In this document: positions 44,457-54,714 of the stretch, piece by piece | Layout of the letters: each line of letters begins with the position of its first letter | Position numbering within the stretch: the stretch's first letter is position 1 | Assembly: GCF_051488685.1 (NCBI RefSeq) | Contig: NZ_JBPSEH010000001.1 | Span: 186,001 to 250,000, forward strand | Reading direction: 5' to 3' | Source: Melioribacter sp051488685 | GTDB taxonomy: Bacteria > Bacteroidota > Ignavibacteria > Ignavibacteriales > Melioribacteraceae | Length of the DNA stretch: 64,000 bases | Translations under genes and position numbers: made by a program | The notes under the pieces: generated by a model | What the model saw: the letters and a program-made list of their open reading frames with translations, nothing else | Databases searched by the model: none | What the model was told of the DNA's origin: nothing

Positions 44457-45584
44457 TTATGCACCAGTTCCTTTAAAAGACTTAATTAAGCTAATAATCT
44501 GACTAATGATTTTTTCATATACCGTAATCGGAATACCATTTTCTACTTTATCATTTATGGTATTGGGACTAAAATATTTTTCTACTAATTTTTCTTTAAT
44601 TTCTTGTTTTTTCTTTTCATCAAATAATTCAATAAAAGGATTAATAGCAGCCAAATCTAACTCCATCTTTTTATTATAAATTTCTTGATCTCTATGAATC
44701 TTTGATTGATTAGCAGCATATTGAGCAGGATAAATGAAAAGAAGAGTTGATAATATCCTTAATAATGAAATGTGCCAATCATAATGTCCAATATTCAATA
44801 CAGTAAACGCCATATAACCAACAGCTACCGTCATAAATACAACTGTTATTCTTCTCCACACATTTGCTTGTTTTCTATGATACTCCGCAGTTTCTTGATA
44901 GTCACCTGTAACACTAATATTACCAATTATGTTTACTATTTTCTTTGCACTCTCAAGTTTATTTGATAGTTCATTCAATAATCTATTACTCTGTTCTATG
45001 ACTTTATTTTTTTCTTCTACTATTTCTTTACTTAAAGAAGATTTTAATTGATTAAACTCATTTTGAAATCCTGCAGATAATTGATTTATTTGTTGCTGTT
45101 GTTGACTAAATCTTTGATCAATCTGTGTAACTAGTTGATTAAAGGAACTAATTTTATTTTTAATATCATTAAATTTGTTTTGCATTTCTTTTAATTCAGA
45201 TGTTACTAAATTTCTAAAGTCTGTTACAATCTTTGATAAATTATCTCTTTTAGGTATTATAAAAGGAAGAGAATTTATAGATGGTATTGCATTTATTAAA
45301 CTATTCTTCGCATTATTAATATGTCCATAATTTTTGTTTACCAAAAAATTATTTATATCGTTAAGGGCTTGTTGAAAGTATGTTTGAATGGTATTAAGCG
45401 TATTTTTAATCGTGAATTCGACGTAAACGATACTCATTCTTGCTTCAAAATATTCAATTATAGATATAATTAAATCTCTATCCTCTATTGGTATTTGTGA
45501 AGCATCATCAGAACCTAAGCGGCTTCTTATCTGATCAATTACCATAAAAACTTGATGATTATTTATATTTTGGTTTGTACCCAT
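44457..45584 (-). CDS. Coiled-coil membrane protein downstream of a methyltransferase
   Basis: A 375-residue protein from the ATG at 45584 (AAGGG about 8 nt upstream); a frame opening at 45611 would overlap the preceding gene by 14 nt. Residues of about 110-225 are helical and Q/N/K-rich with coiled-coil character. Two membrane segments follow near residues 235-275 (ITVVFMTVAVGYMAFTVL and LLRILSTLLFIYPAQYAA), then a cytoplasmic tail with a conserved-looking stretch KIHRDQEIYNKKMELDLAAINPFI. I know similar tails in poorly characterised membrane-associated proteins near restriction systems, but no name is secure. It follows the methyltransferase gene after 13 nt and so is probably its operon partner. 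Confidence 0.65.
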   Translation of the reverse strand: MGTNQNINNHQVFMVIDQIRSRLGSDDASQIPIEDRDLIISIIEYFEARMSIVYVEFTIKNTLNTIQTYFQQALNDINNFLVNKNYGHINNAKNSLINAIPSINSLPFIIPKRDNLSKIVTDFRNLVTSELKEMQNKFNDIKNKISSFNQLVTQIDQRFSQQQQQINQLSAGFQNEFNQLKSSLSKEIVEEKNKVIEQSNRLLNELSNKLESAKKIVNIIGNISVTGDYQETAEYHRKQANVWRRITVVFMTVAVGYMAFTVLNIGHYDWHISLLRILSTLLFIYPAQYAANQSKIHRDQEIYNKKMELDLAAINPFIELFDEKKKQEIKEKLVEKYFSPNTINDKVENGIPITVYEKIISQIISLIKSFKGTGA

Positions 45585-45597
45585 ACCTCCACCCTTT

Positions 45598-48500
45598 TTA
45601 TTTCTTCTCAATAATCTTTATTTCTTCTTCTGTTAAATCGTATAAACGGTACACCAGCTGGTCTATCTCGCGTTCCCATGCGGTGGTGTCTGTATTTGGG
45701 TTGGCTTTCTTAGCCTGAAGAATTTTGTCTACCAGCGCCTCTATCTGCGAAACTATCGGCTGATTGGAGGCGGTGATGGAGGGAATTTTATGTGGCTCTA
45801 GAGCTTGAACACTGATAATTACATCACCAGTACCAGTTTTTGGTGAATTCTCTAATAGTTGCTTTATAGATAATCTTGAATTTAAATAACCACATAAAAA
45901 CTTAATATTTTTACCAGTCATTATAACATTACTATCAATTGTATACATACTTTTATTGTCATAAGAAAATCTAATTACTGAACCGATCCTTTTCCATACC
46001 ACCTTCTCCTTCTCAAATTTACCAAGATATTCATCATTGGGATTATTATCCAGTTCCAGCCAATGATGTTGTCCAGGAAAATCCTGATTTTTTTGTTTTT
46101 CATTTCTTGAATACCTGCATTGACCTCTGTCTTTTAATTGAATCTCAAATTTTTTTAAATGGTTGTAGATTGCAGGATATTCATTTGGAATAATTTTATA
46201 ACTATTATATTTAGCAATAATCACCCACAGCCCTGCCCATTCGTAGTAGTAGCGTTTTATATCGCGCCCTCTTAAAATTGGTTTGATAATGGCTTCGGTG
46301 CGTTCCCTTTCGGCCACATCTTTACAATTATCAAGTATCTCATTGCGCTTTTCGGTGGTGATGATAAAGGCTTCGTTTAAGCCGGTTACAATTCCACGGT
46401 AAATATTCACATCCCAATCCCTTAGGGGCTTGCCCTTCCGCTCAATTTTTTCTTTGAGCCTTTGCTCAGCGCTGTTGCCTATGAACCAGGCATCTTTAGT
46501 AAGTTTATTTAAGATTACGCCACGCTCATTGAGTTGTTTAGCTATGTCAGCATTATTATTTTCTTTTTGTAAAGTAACTGCCAATAGTTTGTTATCATTG
46601 TTTGCTTTTTGTATCAACAGGATGTTTGTATCAACGGTGGCATTTTCAAAAACACCGGGACCTAAATCAATTAACAGTATGGGATTTAATCTTGAGAAGA
46701 ACTTTCTTAAAACTTCTCCGTAACCCGCACGCATCCATTTGTTAGAAGTGATGTAACACAAAAATCCAGATTCTTTTAATAGATTAATTCCTTTTTCATA
46801 AAAAAGACAATAAATATCTCCAGTCCTATCAAATGTTTTATAATTCTGATTTTTGTATAAGTCGGCATATTTTAATTTTGATTTGTCACTAATCGATTTT
46901 TGCAATTGAACATACGGCGGATTCCCAATCACGATATAAAATCCCTCACTTCGATCCTGTTCGGTATAAACTTTTACTCCAAACATCCACTCGGGGTCAA
47001 ACCAATCTGCGTGAGTGTTCTGATCGAATGGGTCCCATTTAGTTATTTTTTCTGTAATGTCATTTGGAAAGCCGTTATGTTCTAATGCAATTTTTAATTC
47101 CGCTCTTAACTGCCTCTCTTTTTTCTGGAGTTCATATTTTTCTTTCCGGCTGTTTGTGTAAAAAATTTCTTCTCTAACTTTGAATAAATTCTTTTCCAGT
47201 TTTTCAATTTCATTTGAAGTTAGTTTCATTTGTTCCGAACGTTCCAGTCCAATTAATGTATTAGCAGCAACAAATTTTGTTTCGAGATTGGGCAGGGCAC
47301 GAATGTCGCGGTTTTCTTTTGTGTCATCAATTTCCTGTTCAACGAGGAGTGAAATGAAAAATCTCAGTTTGCTTATTTGAATTGCTATCTCCTGTATGTC
47401 AACTCCGTAAATGCAATTTTCAATCAGACCTAATTTTCTTATATAATCAATCGACTTGTTCTGTAGAGATACTTCAGTTTCGTGTCGAATTTCTGCAGGC
47501 ACTTTCTCGAGCATTTTTTTCTTCCATATCTCATTCTGAGGATCGAGCTTATGCAATGCAAGAACGAGTTTATGCAGAACTCCCATAGGAAAAGCACCGC
47601 TGCCGCAGGCAGGATCCAGCACTTTTAGATTTTCTATTGCATCAATTAAAAATTCTTTTTCTTCTGCTGTAAATTCGGGTTGAGTATCGTCATACGAAAA
47701 TAGCTTTTTGAGTTCAGCTGTAAATTGCTCTTCTTTGTTTATCCATCTGCCTCTTAATAATTCTTCCTCAAGTTTCAGTTGACCAACAATTACACTATTG
47801 CCAAACATATCGGCCTGGTCTGTTCCAAGTGGCAAATAACTTTTTGCACGTTCAATTACCTTGTTTTTCAAATAAGCAATTAAAGATTCATCAACCATAT
47901 ACTCGACAATTTCTCGCGGTGTGTAATAACTACCGGTGGATTTTCGTGCTGTGGTTGCTGTTTCGGGGACATAGGCAGCTAAAAGATTCTCAAAAACTTT
48001 ACCTAAAAGTTCAGGGTCTAATGCAACATCCTGGTCAACCGGAGTATTCTCGTCGATTGTAAAGTTATATTGCTTAAAAATGGAGAATAATCCTTTGACT
48101 TTTTTGTTATTAGCTTTTTCAATGTAGTTAGAGAGGTTTATTTCTCTTTCCGTTTCAAGAAAGAAGAGTTCATCCGGTACTTTAAGTCGGGTTTCATTTT
48201 TTGGATTATCCGAGAAGCAATCGATTCTTATTTCTTTTCCATCAACTTTTTTATCAAGCGATTCAAACAAACCACCATTAAGAAAAGGTACTTTTTCAAA
48301 TTGCTTCAGGAATAGTTCTTTATTTTTAATAAATCTTTTGTAACGGTAATAACCTTGCTCAAGATACGCATCGCTTACAAAGCCACGTTTTTCTGCCTCG
48401 TCAACAAAAATTCTGCTATTTGGGTCATCGCTTTTCATTTTTGTATTAAGTGTGGCAAAAAACAAATTTTGAAGTATGGCTTTGTAGTAAGTACTGCCGG

Positions 48501-49236
48501 TTTTATCCTTGTAGTTTATAATTTCATCAATTACAGATTTTTCAAAGAGTGAAGGAGGAATAAGTCTTTTCTCTTTCATAAACCAGATGAAAATCATTCT
48601 GGTGATAAGTCGGATGAGACTCTTTGCATTTCTGTTTTCCCTGTCTTTGTCTTCATCATCAGGAAATTCGACAAGATCCATAGCCCAGAAAAACCAGTTC
48701 GCAATTTCTGTGTAAAATTCTTTTGTAACTTTCTCTACGCTGAATGCATCTATTATTTTATCGAGGGTTGAAAAGTCGGCAGAGGTTATTTGATTGATAA
48801 ATGTTTTGTTCGCCTGCTCTTTACTGACAAAGTAAGTGTATCTTTTGAAATTGTTCCAGTCTCTTTTTCCCGTTGCGAGGGGAATTGCGTAGATTAAAGA
48901 AAAACGGAAATCACTTTTATCATCGTAAAAAATAAAAAAGCCACCGATGTAACTGTTGAGATTTTTCAGGATTTTTTTACCTAATGCGTATTGTGCTTTT
49001 TTGCCGGAGCGTTCGGAGAGTTCTTTGCTTACTTTAACAGTAACAACTATCATTTTGTCATGATTCTCTAATGTGAACTCACCTAAATGTAAACAGTCGA
49101 TGAAATTTTCATCGTTATACTGCGGAAGGGATCTATTAATTTGTCGAAATGTTCTTGCCTTTTCTCTTAAGAGGTGAACAATATATTCAGGGTCAAAATT
49201 GGTTGTAAGGTTGCTTATGATTTCTTTGATGCTCAT
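45598..49236 (-). CDS. Eco57I-type N6-adenine DNA methyltransferase (BREX/IIG-like)
   Basis: A 1212-residue class I DNA methyltransferase of the Eco57I/type IIG kind. Seen: SAM motif I LDPACGSGAFPMG (near residue 545), catalytic motif IV VIGNPPY (near 765), and SYYTPREIVEYMV upstream. A C-terminal target-recognition part follows (from about residue 960; IPSITASNQPIVSQIEAL, ending with a helical region). The N-terminal 400 residues carry no PD-(D/E)XK motif I can identify, so nuclease activity here is doubtful and cleavage would rest with the helicase/PLD partner. It appears intact. It follows the interrupted helicase gene after a three-copy repeat array and precedes a membrane protein. Confidence 0.85.
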   Translation of the reverse strand: MSIKEIISNLTTNFDPEYIVHLLREKARTFRQINRSLPQYNDENFIDCLHLGEFTLENHDKMIVVTVKVSKELSERSGKKAQYALGKKILKNLNSYIGGFFIFYDDKSDFRFSLIYAIPLATGKRDWNNFKRYTYFVSKEQANKTFINQITSADFSTLDKIIDAFSVEKVTKEFYTEIANWFFWAMDLVEFPDDEDKDRENRNAKSLIRLITRMIFIWFMKEKRLIPPSLFEKSVIDEIINYKDKTGSTYYKAILQNLFFATLNTKMKSDDPNSRIFVDEAEKRGFVSDAYLEQGYYRYKRFIKNKELFLKQFEKVPFLNGGLFESLDKKVDGKEIRIDCFSDNPKNETRLKVPDELFFLETEREINLSNYIEKANNKKVKGLFSIFKQYNFTIDENTPVDQDVALDPELLGKVFENLLAAYVPETATTARKSTGSYYTPREIVEYMVDESLIAYLKNKVIERAKSYLPLGTDQADMFGNSVIVGQLKLEEELLRGRWINKEEQFTAELKKLFSYDDTQPEFTAEEKEFLIDAIENLKVLDPACGSGAFPMGVLHKLVLALHKLDPQNEIWKKKMLEKVPAEIRHETEVSLQNKSIDYIRKLGLIENCIYGVDIQEIAIQISKLRFFISLLVEQEIDDTKENRDIRALPNLETKFVAANTLIGLERSEQMKLTSNEIEKLEKNLFKVREEIFYTNSRKEKYELQKKERQLRAELKIALEHNGFPNDITEKITKWDPFDQNTHADWFDPEWMFGVKVYTEQDRSEGFYIVIGNPPYVQLQKSISDKSKLKYADLYKNQNYKTFDRTGDIYCLFYEKGINLLKESGFLCYITSNKWMRAGYGEVLRKFFSRLNPILLIDLGPGVFENATVDTNILLIQKANNDNKLLAVTLQKENNNADIAKQLNERGVILNKLTKDAWFIGNSAEQRLKEKIERKGKPLRDWDVNIYRGIVTGLNEAFIITTEKRNEILDNCKDVAERERTEAIIKPILRGRDIKRYYYEWAGLWVIIAKYNSYKIIPNEYPAIYNHLKKFEIQLKDRGQCRYSRNEKQKNQDFPGQHHWLELDNNPNDEYLGKFEKEKVVWKRIGSVIRFSYDNKSMYTIDSNVIMTGKNIKFLCGYLNSRLSIKQLLENSPKTGTGDVIISVQALEPHKIPSITASNQPIVSQIEALVDKILQAKKANPNTDTTAWEREIDQLVYRLYDLTEEEIKIIEKK

Positions 49237-49267
49237 AAATTACTCCCTCGTTGCTTGGATCTTTTTT

Positions 49268-49618
49268 AACCGCTAAGGGCGCTAAGAAACGCAAAGATCA
49301 TTGTGTCAGAGCATTCTTTGCGCAACCTTTGCGTTCTCTGCGGTTTAATTTTTCAGTCTTTCATTTCTTCCTTTTTCTTTGCCCATTTAATCAATGTTTT
49401 TAACCGCTAAGGGCGCCAAGAATCGCAAAGGTCACTGTGTCAAAGCGTTCTTTGCGCATACTTTGCGTTCTCTGCGGTTTAATTTCTCAGTCTTTCATTT
49501 CTTCCTTTTTCTTTGCCCATTTAATCAATGTTTTTAACCGCTAAGGGCGCCAAGAATCGCAAAGGTCACTGTGTCAGAGTGTTCTTTGCGCATACTTTGC
49601 GTTCTCTGCGGTTTAATT
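49268..49618. repeat. Tandem array of three CGCAAAG palindromes (134-bp period)
   Basis: Three G-family units begin at 49268, 49402 and 49536, each TTTAACCGCTAAGGGCGC...CTCTGCGGTTTAA, joined by a 50-bp linker (TTTTCAGTCTTTCATTTC...). Units two and three are almost identical. The array splits the helicase and methyltransferase genes. Confidence 0.92.
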
Positions 49619-49622
49619 ACCT

Positions 49623-52600
49623 TCACTGAGATTTATTCAAGATTGCCACTATTACTTCTTTTTCTTTCGATGATATTCTTTGTTTTTCTTTTGATAAATA
49701 ATCTTCGCCTAACTCAGCTTCCAATTGGTTTATTTCTTCTATTATGCTTTTGAAATCCATAACTTCAGTTTTAAGATTGGCAATTCTTCTTAATGTATAT
49801 TCAGACAAAGTTCCGTAGTCAATAATATCTTCTCTTAACATGCGCAGGAATTTTTTATGAGGTAACAACTCAGCAGACTCGTTAGTGCGGATAAGGAAGT
49901 CAAGTTTACCGAGTGCTTTATTTTCAATGCTAAACATTGAAGCTCCATTACTGGATGTATTTTCATAATTTTTAACTCTCTCATACATTTCCCAGAATTC
50001 ATCGTCAATTTCAATTGGTTTTTCCTCCGGTTCGCATTTAATTTTTTCGAGTATCTCTTCAAACGAAGAATCAGAAATATCCATTTTCCCATCAACTTTC
50101 CTTAAAAGTCTTATGTACACTCTGCTTTTACGGAAGCAAACAATCATTTCGTCTTCATTAGAAGTTTTAGTTACTTTTACTCGACTTGGAAATTGGTCGA
50201 TTGTTGAAATTACTTCTGGGTATTTCTCTTTAATTTCCTGATAAAGATTAAGAATTTTTGTATGGAAGCTTTCCTCTTCGCTTTCGTCAGGAGTTTGCAT
50301 TAATTTTTGATAAAGCTTTGAAGGTGTAGGTTCTTCGTCGATATCAAATATTTTTGAATCTTCTCCTAAGGTATTGTGTATCATAAACATCTTATTCTGT
50401 GCAATTTCTCGGGAGCGAACCAGTTCGGCACCCTTTTCGGTCGGGAAGAAGTTAACGATATAGATTTTATCAAATACTTTTTTGCTTATGCGATTAATTC
50501 TTCCAAGTCTTTGAATTACTTTAACGGGATTCCAGGGAATATCATAATTAACAATCATTCCTGCGCGATTAAGGTTAAAACCTTCGCTCAGTTTATCCGT
50601 TGAAAGTAAAATGTCATAATCATTGTATTGTACACTCGCCGATGCATCAAAATTCTTATTCACCTCTGAAATTTTCGAATCGCTTATTGAGCCTGTAACA
50701 ACTAGCGTTCTTTCAGCAAGTTGCGGCTTTAACTTTTTCATTTTTTCATAAACATAAATTACAGTATCGGCGTATTCAGAAAAAATTACAATCTTTCTTT
50801 TGGGTTCATGTGGCGATGGTACCTCATTCAATTCTTTTTCGATATTTTTAAGCAGACAGGAAACCTTGGGGTCATTATCAATCAAATTTAGATTTGAAAG
50901 TCTGTCAAGAATTTCATCAAACAATTGAATATCTGATTGAATATCCGCAATAAATTTTTTTGCATGTTTGAACTTTTCGATCTGGTAGATCTTATATTTT
51001 TTCGGGTAAGTTTCTTTTTTAAGAATTTCTGGATACTCTTTTAATTTATCTTCAATTTCATCCGGTGTCCATTCGACAATTCTTTCAATTAATTCTCTGT
51101 CTAAAATATATTTCCCTTTTTCTGGATCGTCATTTCCTGTTTTAGTTATAAATTCAAGTACAGTTTAGTTAATATGTTTGAAGTTCTTGATACTTTGCAC
51201 GAATGCGCCGAAAGAGCTTTCAAATCTCTTAACAAGGAGTCTGCGCATAATATCGAATAAGTTACGCTGTTGTAACAACTCACGATTTTTTTCTTTATCC
51301 TTGTCATCGGACGATCTGGTGTCAACACCTTCCTCATAAACAAAAGGCAGATAAATAGCGCCTTTGAATTTCCCACCGTAATCAGGGTCTTCAAAATAAT
51401 TAGTCATTATTTCATCATAAAAACTTGATTGCTCGTCGGTCAATTCATAAAACCATTCAATCGGTGGTTCGACTTTAGATAAATCTTTAACCTCATTTTT
51501 GTAGAAAGGATTTTTCAATAAATCCAATCGATTTCTTCTAATAGTTATTGGTTCAATTACATCGCGAATTTGTTTAGCCAGCGAATGTGATTTCCTTTTA
51601 ACTCTTCTTAGGTCAATTTCACTTTCGTCAAATAATAATCTGTAATAACTCTTAGCCCTATTTAATTTACGTTTATCTTTCGAATTATAATTTTTTGTAA
51701 TATAGGCAAGTCTATCGAATAAAGTATTTATTGTTCTAAATGTAGAGATGATGTTGTTTTCAAGCGTGATTGACGATTGTTTGGGAATAATGAAGAGATT
51801 GAGCATAGCCAGAATATCTTCCGGTTTATTATTGAAAGGTGTGGCAGTAAGTAGAATTACCTTTTTATTTCTGCAAATATTTTTTAGAAGTTCATAACTT
51901 TGAGTATCGGGATTTCTGAAGCGATGTGCTTCATCGACAATAATAACTTCAATGTCATCATTGTTTTTCACAAAATCTAAAACTTCTTCAAGGTCACCAA
52001 TTGAGCGAGCCTCCCAATCATAAAGCTGAAATTCATTTAAATATTTCCGCCAGCCTTCAGTTTTATTATCATCGCCAATTAAACCAGGCGGACACAACAC
52101 AAGTCCTCTTGCTCTCAACTGTTTAGCAATCATGCAGGCAATTACAGATTTACCGAGTCCTACTACATCTGCAACCAGTACCCCGCCATGCTGCTCGATG
52201 ATCGAAAGAGCAATTTCAACAGCATCATTTTGATATTTATAGTTTTTGTACCCTTTTTTACTTAATAATTCTTTGAGAGAGGACGATAAAGATTTATGCT
52301 GGAAAGAATCGAGATATGATTTTAAAACGAATACATACGCTTCGAATGGTTTTATTTTTCTGATATGAGTTTCGTTTTCAATAGTTTTGATCAATCTTTC
52401 TTTAATATCTTCCTGTTCTGTAATTTTAACTGCGGTATTCCATAAATCATCAAAGTATTTTTCAGCTTCTTCAAAGCCGTAATCGCTAATTTCAACATTA
52501 AATTCGTTTTGCTCAGAAAGACCCGCCCGGGTTAGATTGCTGCTGCCTGTAATAAATAATTTTGACTTACCAACCTGTCCTTCCTCCAACTTAAATAAAT

Positions 52601-53003
52601 ACAATTTTGAGTGGTTCGGCCGATAGGTTTTTCTTATAATCAATCTATTGTCGGCAATTAATTTCAGGAAAAAAGTCGATTGTTCATAGAACTCCTTGAC
52701 ATCAAAGGCATCATTATTAATTGATTTTTTAACTGAACTAAAGAAATTTTCTATTTTTTCCTCATCAGATAATTTTTCGTCCTCTGAGTGCTCAATTAAA
52801 CGATAATTGATCTTATCGACATCAAGTCCAACGAGCACTTTAATTGTCACTTTTGGATTTTCTTTTAGTCCATTATACAATTCTCTGATGCCAGAGAAAT
52901 AAAAAAAACCTATCAGAAATTTTAATTCGTCGCTCTTTGCGAGTAATTCGATAAGTCTTGTTTTTAATTGCTTTTGCTGACTATTCGTTATGAAATTGCT
53001 CAT
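49623..53003 (-). pseudogene. PLD-SNF2 helicase interrupted by one in-frame stop codon
   Basis: One reading frame of 1126 codons carries a TAA at 51165-51167. Before it are 612 residues: an N-terminal phospholipase-D-type nuclease region (NHSKLYLFKLEEG, GSSNLTRAGL), then SNF2/DEAH helicase motifs (GLGKS, VDEAH, LTATPF). After it the same frame goes on without shift for 80 codons (TVLEFITKTGNDDPEKGKY) and joins a 433-codon part from the ATG at 50924. That part has the helicase C-terminal domain (STDKLSEGFNLNRAG, QRLGRINRI). It looks like a single base substitution in an otherwise good gene. The protein would be the restriction or translocation partner of the methyltransferase downstream. It may now be inactive, or be made as two parts, or use readthrough. 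Confidence 0.88.
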
Positions 53004-53350
53004 TGAGTTAACAGAGAAGGATTTTTACTTAAAATATTTTTTGTAAAATAATGAATTATCATAACTATACAAAGCATAAAGAATTAAACTCAGATATCCC
53101 GAATAACAAAAGCAGGTTTAAATTGAAAGCCCTCAAAACAGAGTGCATCGATTTTTAATACTTCAAAAAATTATCTCTTGCCATAATACCGTCTACAAGG
53201 AATTAAAGAGCAGATAAGATCAGCTATGGTTACTTAACAATGCCCCGTTACTCTCTGCATATAATAAATGAAGGTTCTATTTTACTTCATTTTTGAATTA
53301 CAATAGTTCTGTAGATGAATCGTCTGGAATTAATCAGCAATTTTAAAAAT
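53004..53350. other. Gene-free spacer between the helicase and the tRNA terminator
   Basis: I see no gene, palindromic repeat or recognisable promoter in these 347 bases. They are AT-rich, with only short scattered hairpin-prone runs. The helicase gene's promoter should lie here. Confidence 0.5.
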
Positions 53351-53384
53351 AAAAAAGCCTTGCAACAGATTTAAGTTACAAGGC
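53351..53384 (-). terminator. Intrinsic terminator after tRNA-Lys
   Basis: Minus strand: GCCTTG (53384-53379) pairs with CAAGGC (53362-53357), and the hairpin is followed by GCTTTTTTATTTTT. It lies 10 nt after the tRNA 3' end, in the correct orientation. Confidence 0.88.
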
Positions 53385-53394
53385 ATTAAGGGAG

Positions 53395-53466
53395 TGAGCG
53401 CGGGTGGGCTCGAACCACCGACCCTCTGCTTAAAAGGCAGATGCTCTACCCCTGAGCTACGCGCCC
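53395..53466 (-). tRNA. tRNA-Lys (anticodon UUU)
   Basis: The minus-strand 72-nt sequence folds into a standard cloverleaf: acceptor GGGCGCG/CGCGCTC (with one G-U), D-arm GCTC...GAGC, anticodon stem TCTGC/GCAGA with loop CTTTTAA (anticodon TTT), and T-arm GGTGG-TTCGAGC-CCACC. The discriminator is A; CCA is not encoded. Its promoter (TATATTTG) lies about 50 nt upstream and a terminator follows. I saw no second copy of its 3' end that would mark an integration site. Confidence 0.95.
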
Positions 53467-53512
53467 CGAAAAAATGAACGTAAATATTAGATAATTAGTA
53501 CTAATTGAGATG

Positions 53513-53543
53513 CAAATATATCGTTTCTGGCAATAAATTCCAA
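53513..53543 (-). promoter_or_regulatory. Promoter of tRNA-Lys
   Basis: Minus strand: TATATTTG (53520-53513) matches TAnnTTTG, and TTG at 53543-53541 gives 20-bp spacing, the same arrangement as the trp promoter. Transcription would start about 40 nt before the mature tRNA. Confidence 0.7.
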
Positions 53544-53649
53544 ATTTATGGCTTATATAGTTCGATGTGAATTGGGCTTCTTAGTCGAAGTCTTGCAATG
53601 AATGCGATATTACTAAAAAATAAGTTTACAAAGGCAATTAACTGATTAT

Positions 53650-54684
53650 TTAGTTGCATTCGATATGCAATAATTGCTCAATAGTTTTCCAATTAAATAT
53701 GGAAACATTACCGTCATCATTAACTGCAAGGAAAGCTCCTTTCGATAATTTTCCGATTGGAGTACTTGTATACCAGATACCATCTGTATTTGTTGTATTT
53801 GTTCCGATAAAAGAGCCAATATAATTAAAATTAGCTCTATCAAATATCAAGAACCTATTATTTTTCTTTGACTGATTCGTGATTATCCATTTACCCCTTT
53901 TATCATCACATTTTACTAAAAATATTCCTTCAATCTGGCCATCAAATAAGCCATCACCCATTACATTTCCAGTAAAATTACCCTCGAGGTCGTACACCTT
54001 TATAGTAGACTGGGTTGTATCCTCTTCGGCAATCAATAAGAGATTGTTTTCAACGTCGGCATGGATAGACTCAACAACATGCAGTACACCTTTTGCTGTG
54101 GTATCGCCAAAAGCTTTTTCAAATCTCCACTTCATATTATTATTTACAATAGTCACTGTATAAATATGAACTCTCTTATTAAGTAAATTACGAGGGGGGA
54201 TTTTTTCACCGTCTAAATTGTAATTATCTGTAACATACAATCTGTAATTAAAATCATTTGTTTTATATACGAAAATTCCATAAGGTTTTTTTAACAATGA
54301 ATCACCCAGAGTACCAATCGATTTGAATTCTGGCAGTTGAAAAATCTGTACTCGATGATTGTCTCTTTCTACTACAAAGGCCAAGCTATCGATTACAAAG
54401 ATGCCATTAGGTCTATCCATCTGGCCTGGTTTGTCGCCTTTAGTACCAATTCTTTTAATGTTTTTACCTGTTTCAGCGTCATCAACTATTAGACAATCAG
54501 AGGACTTGGCAGTGGATATAATCCATTTCTCTCCGTTTTTACCCGCCCAGAAGGCTGGCGAGTCGACATTATCTGTTGTATCACGTTTAGTTTGAATATA
54601 TTCTTTAACTATTACAGGATCTATTGTAGATGAGCATTTTAATGTAAAGAGATTCAGACTAATGAGTAATATAATCTTTTTCAT
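53650..54684 (-). CDS. Phytase-like beta-propeller lipoprotein
   Basis: A 344-residue exported protein; the first 17 residues form a signal ending at Cys17 (TLKC, a loose lipobox). The start (DSPAFWAGKNGEKWIISTAKSS), the metal- or phosphate-site region RPNGIFVIDSLAFVVER and the end (AFLAVNDDGNVSIFNWKTI) resemble beta-propeller 3-phytases, which release phosphate from phytate. The family's Asp/Arg pattern is not fully verified here, so another phosphodiester propeller activity is possible. It follows a TonB receptor gene by 30 nt on the same strand; phytase-TonB pairs are known. Confidence 0.75.
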   Translation of the reverse strand: MKKIILLISLNLFTLKCSSTIDPVIVKEYIQTKRDTTDNVDSPAFWAGKNGEKWIISTAKSSDCLIVDDAETGKNIKRIGTKGDKPGQMDRPNGIFVIDSLAFVVERDNHRVQIFQLPEFKSIGTLGDSLLKKPYGIFVYKTNDFNYRLYVTDNYNLDGEKIPPRNLLNKRVHIYTVTIVNNNMKWRFEKAFGDTTAKGVLHVVESIHADVENNLLLIAEEDTTQSTIKVYDLEGNFTGNVMGDGLFDGQIEGIFLVKCDDKRGKWIITNQSKKNNRFLIFDRANFNYIGSFIGTNTTNTDGIWYTSTPIGKLSKGAFLAVNDDGNVSIFNWKTIEQLLHIECN

Positions 54685-54714
54685 TATTCCACACTTTAAT
54701 CTGTTTTAACAATT

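Noticed and set aside
53395..53466. tRNA-Lys as an attachment site for the 39-53 kb region
   Set aside because: No integrase gene and no second copy of the tRNA 3' end was seen on the other side of the region.
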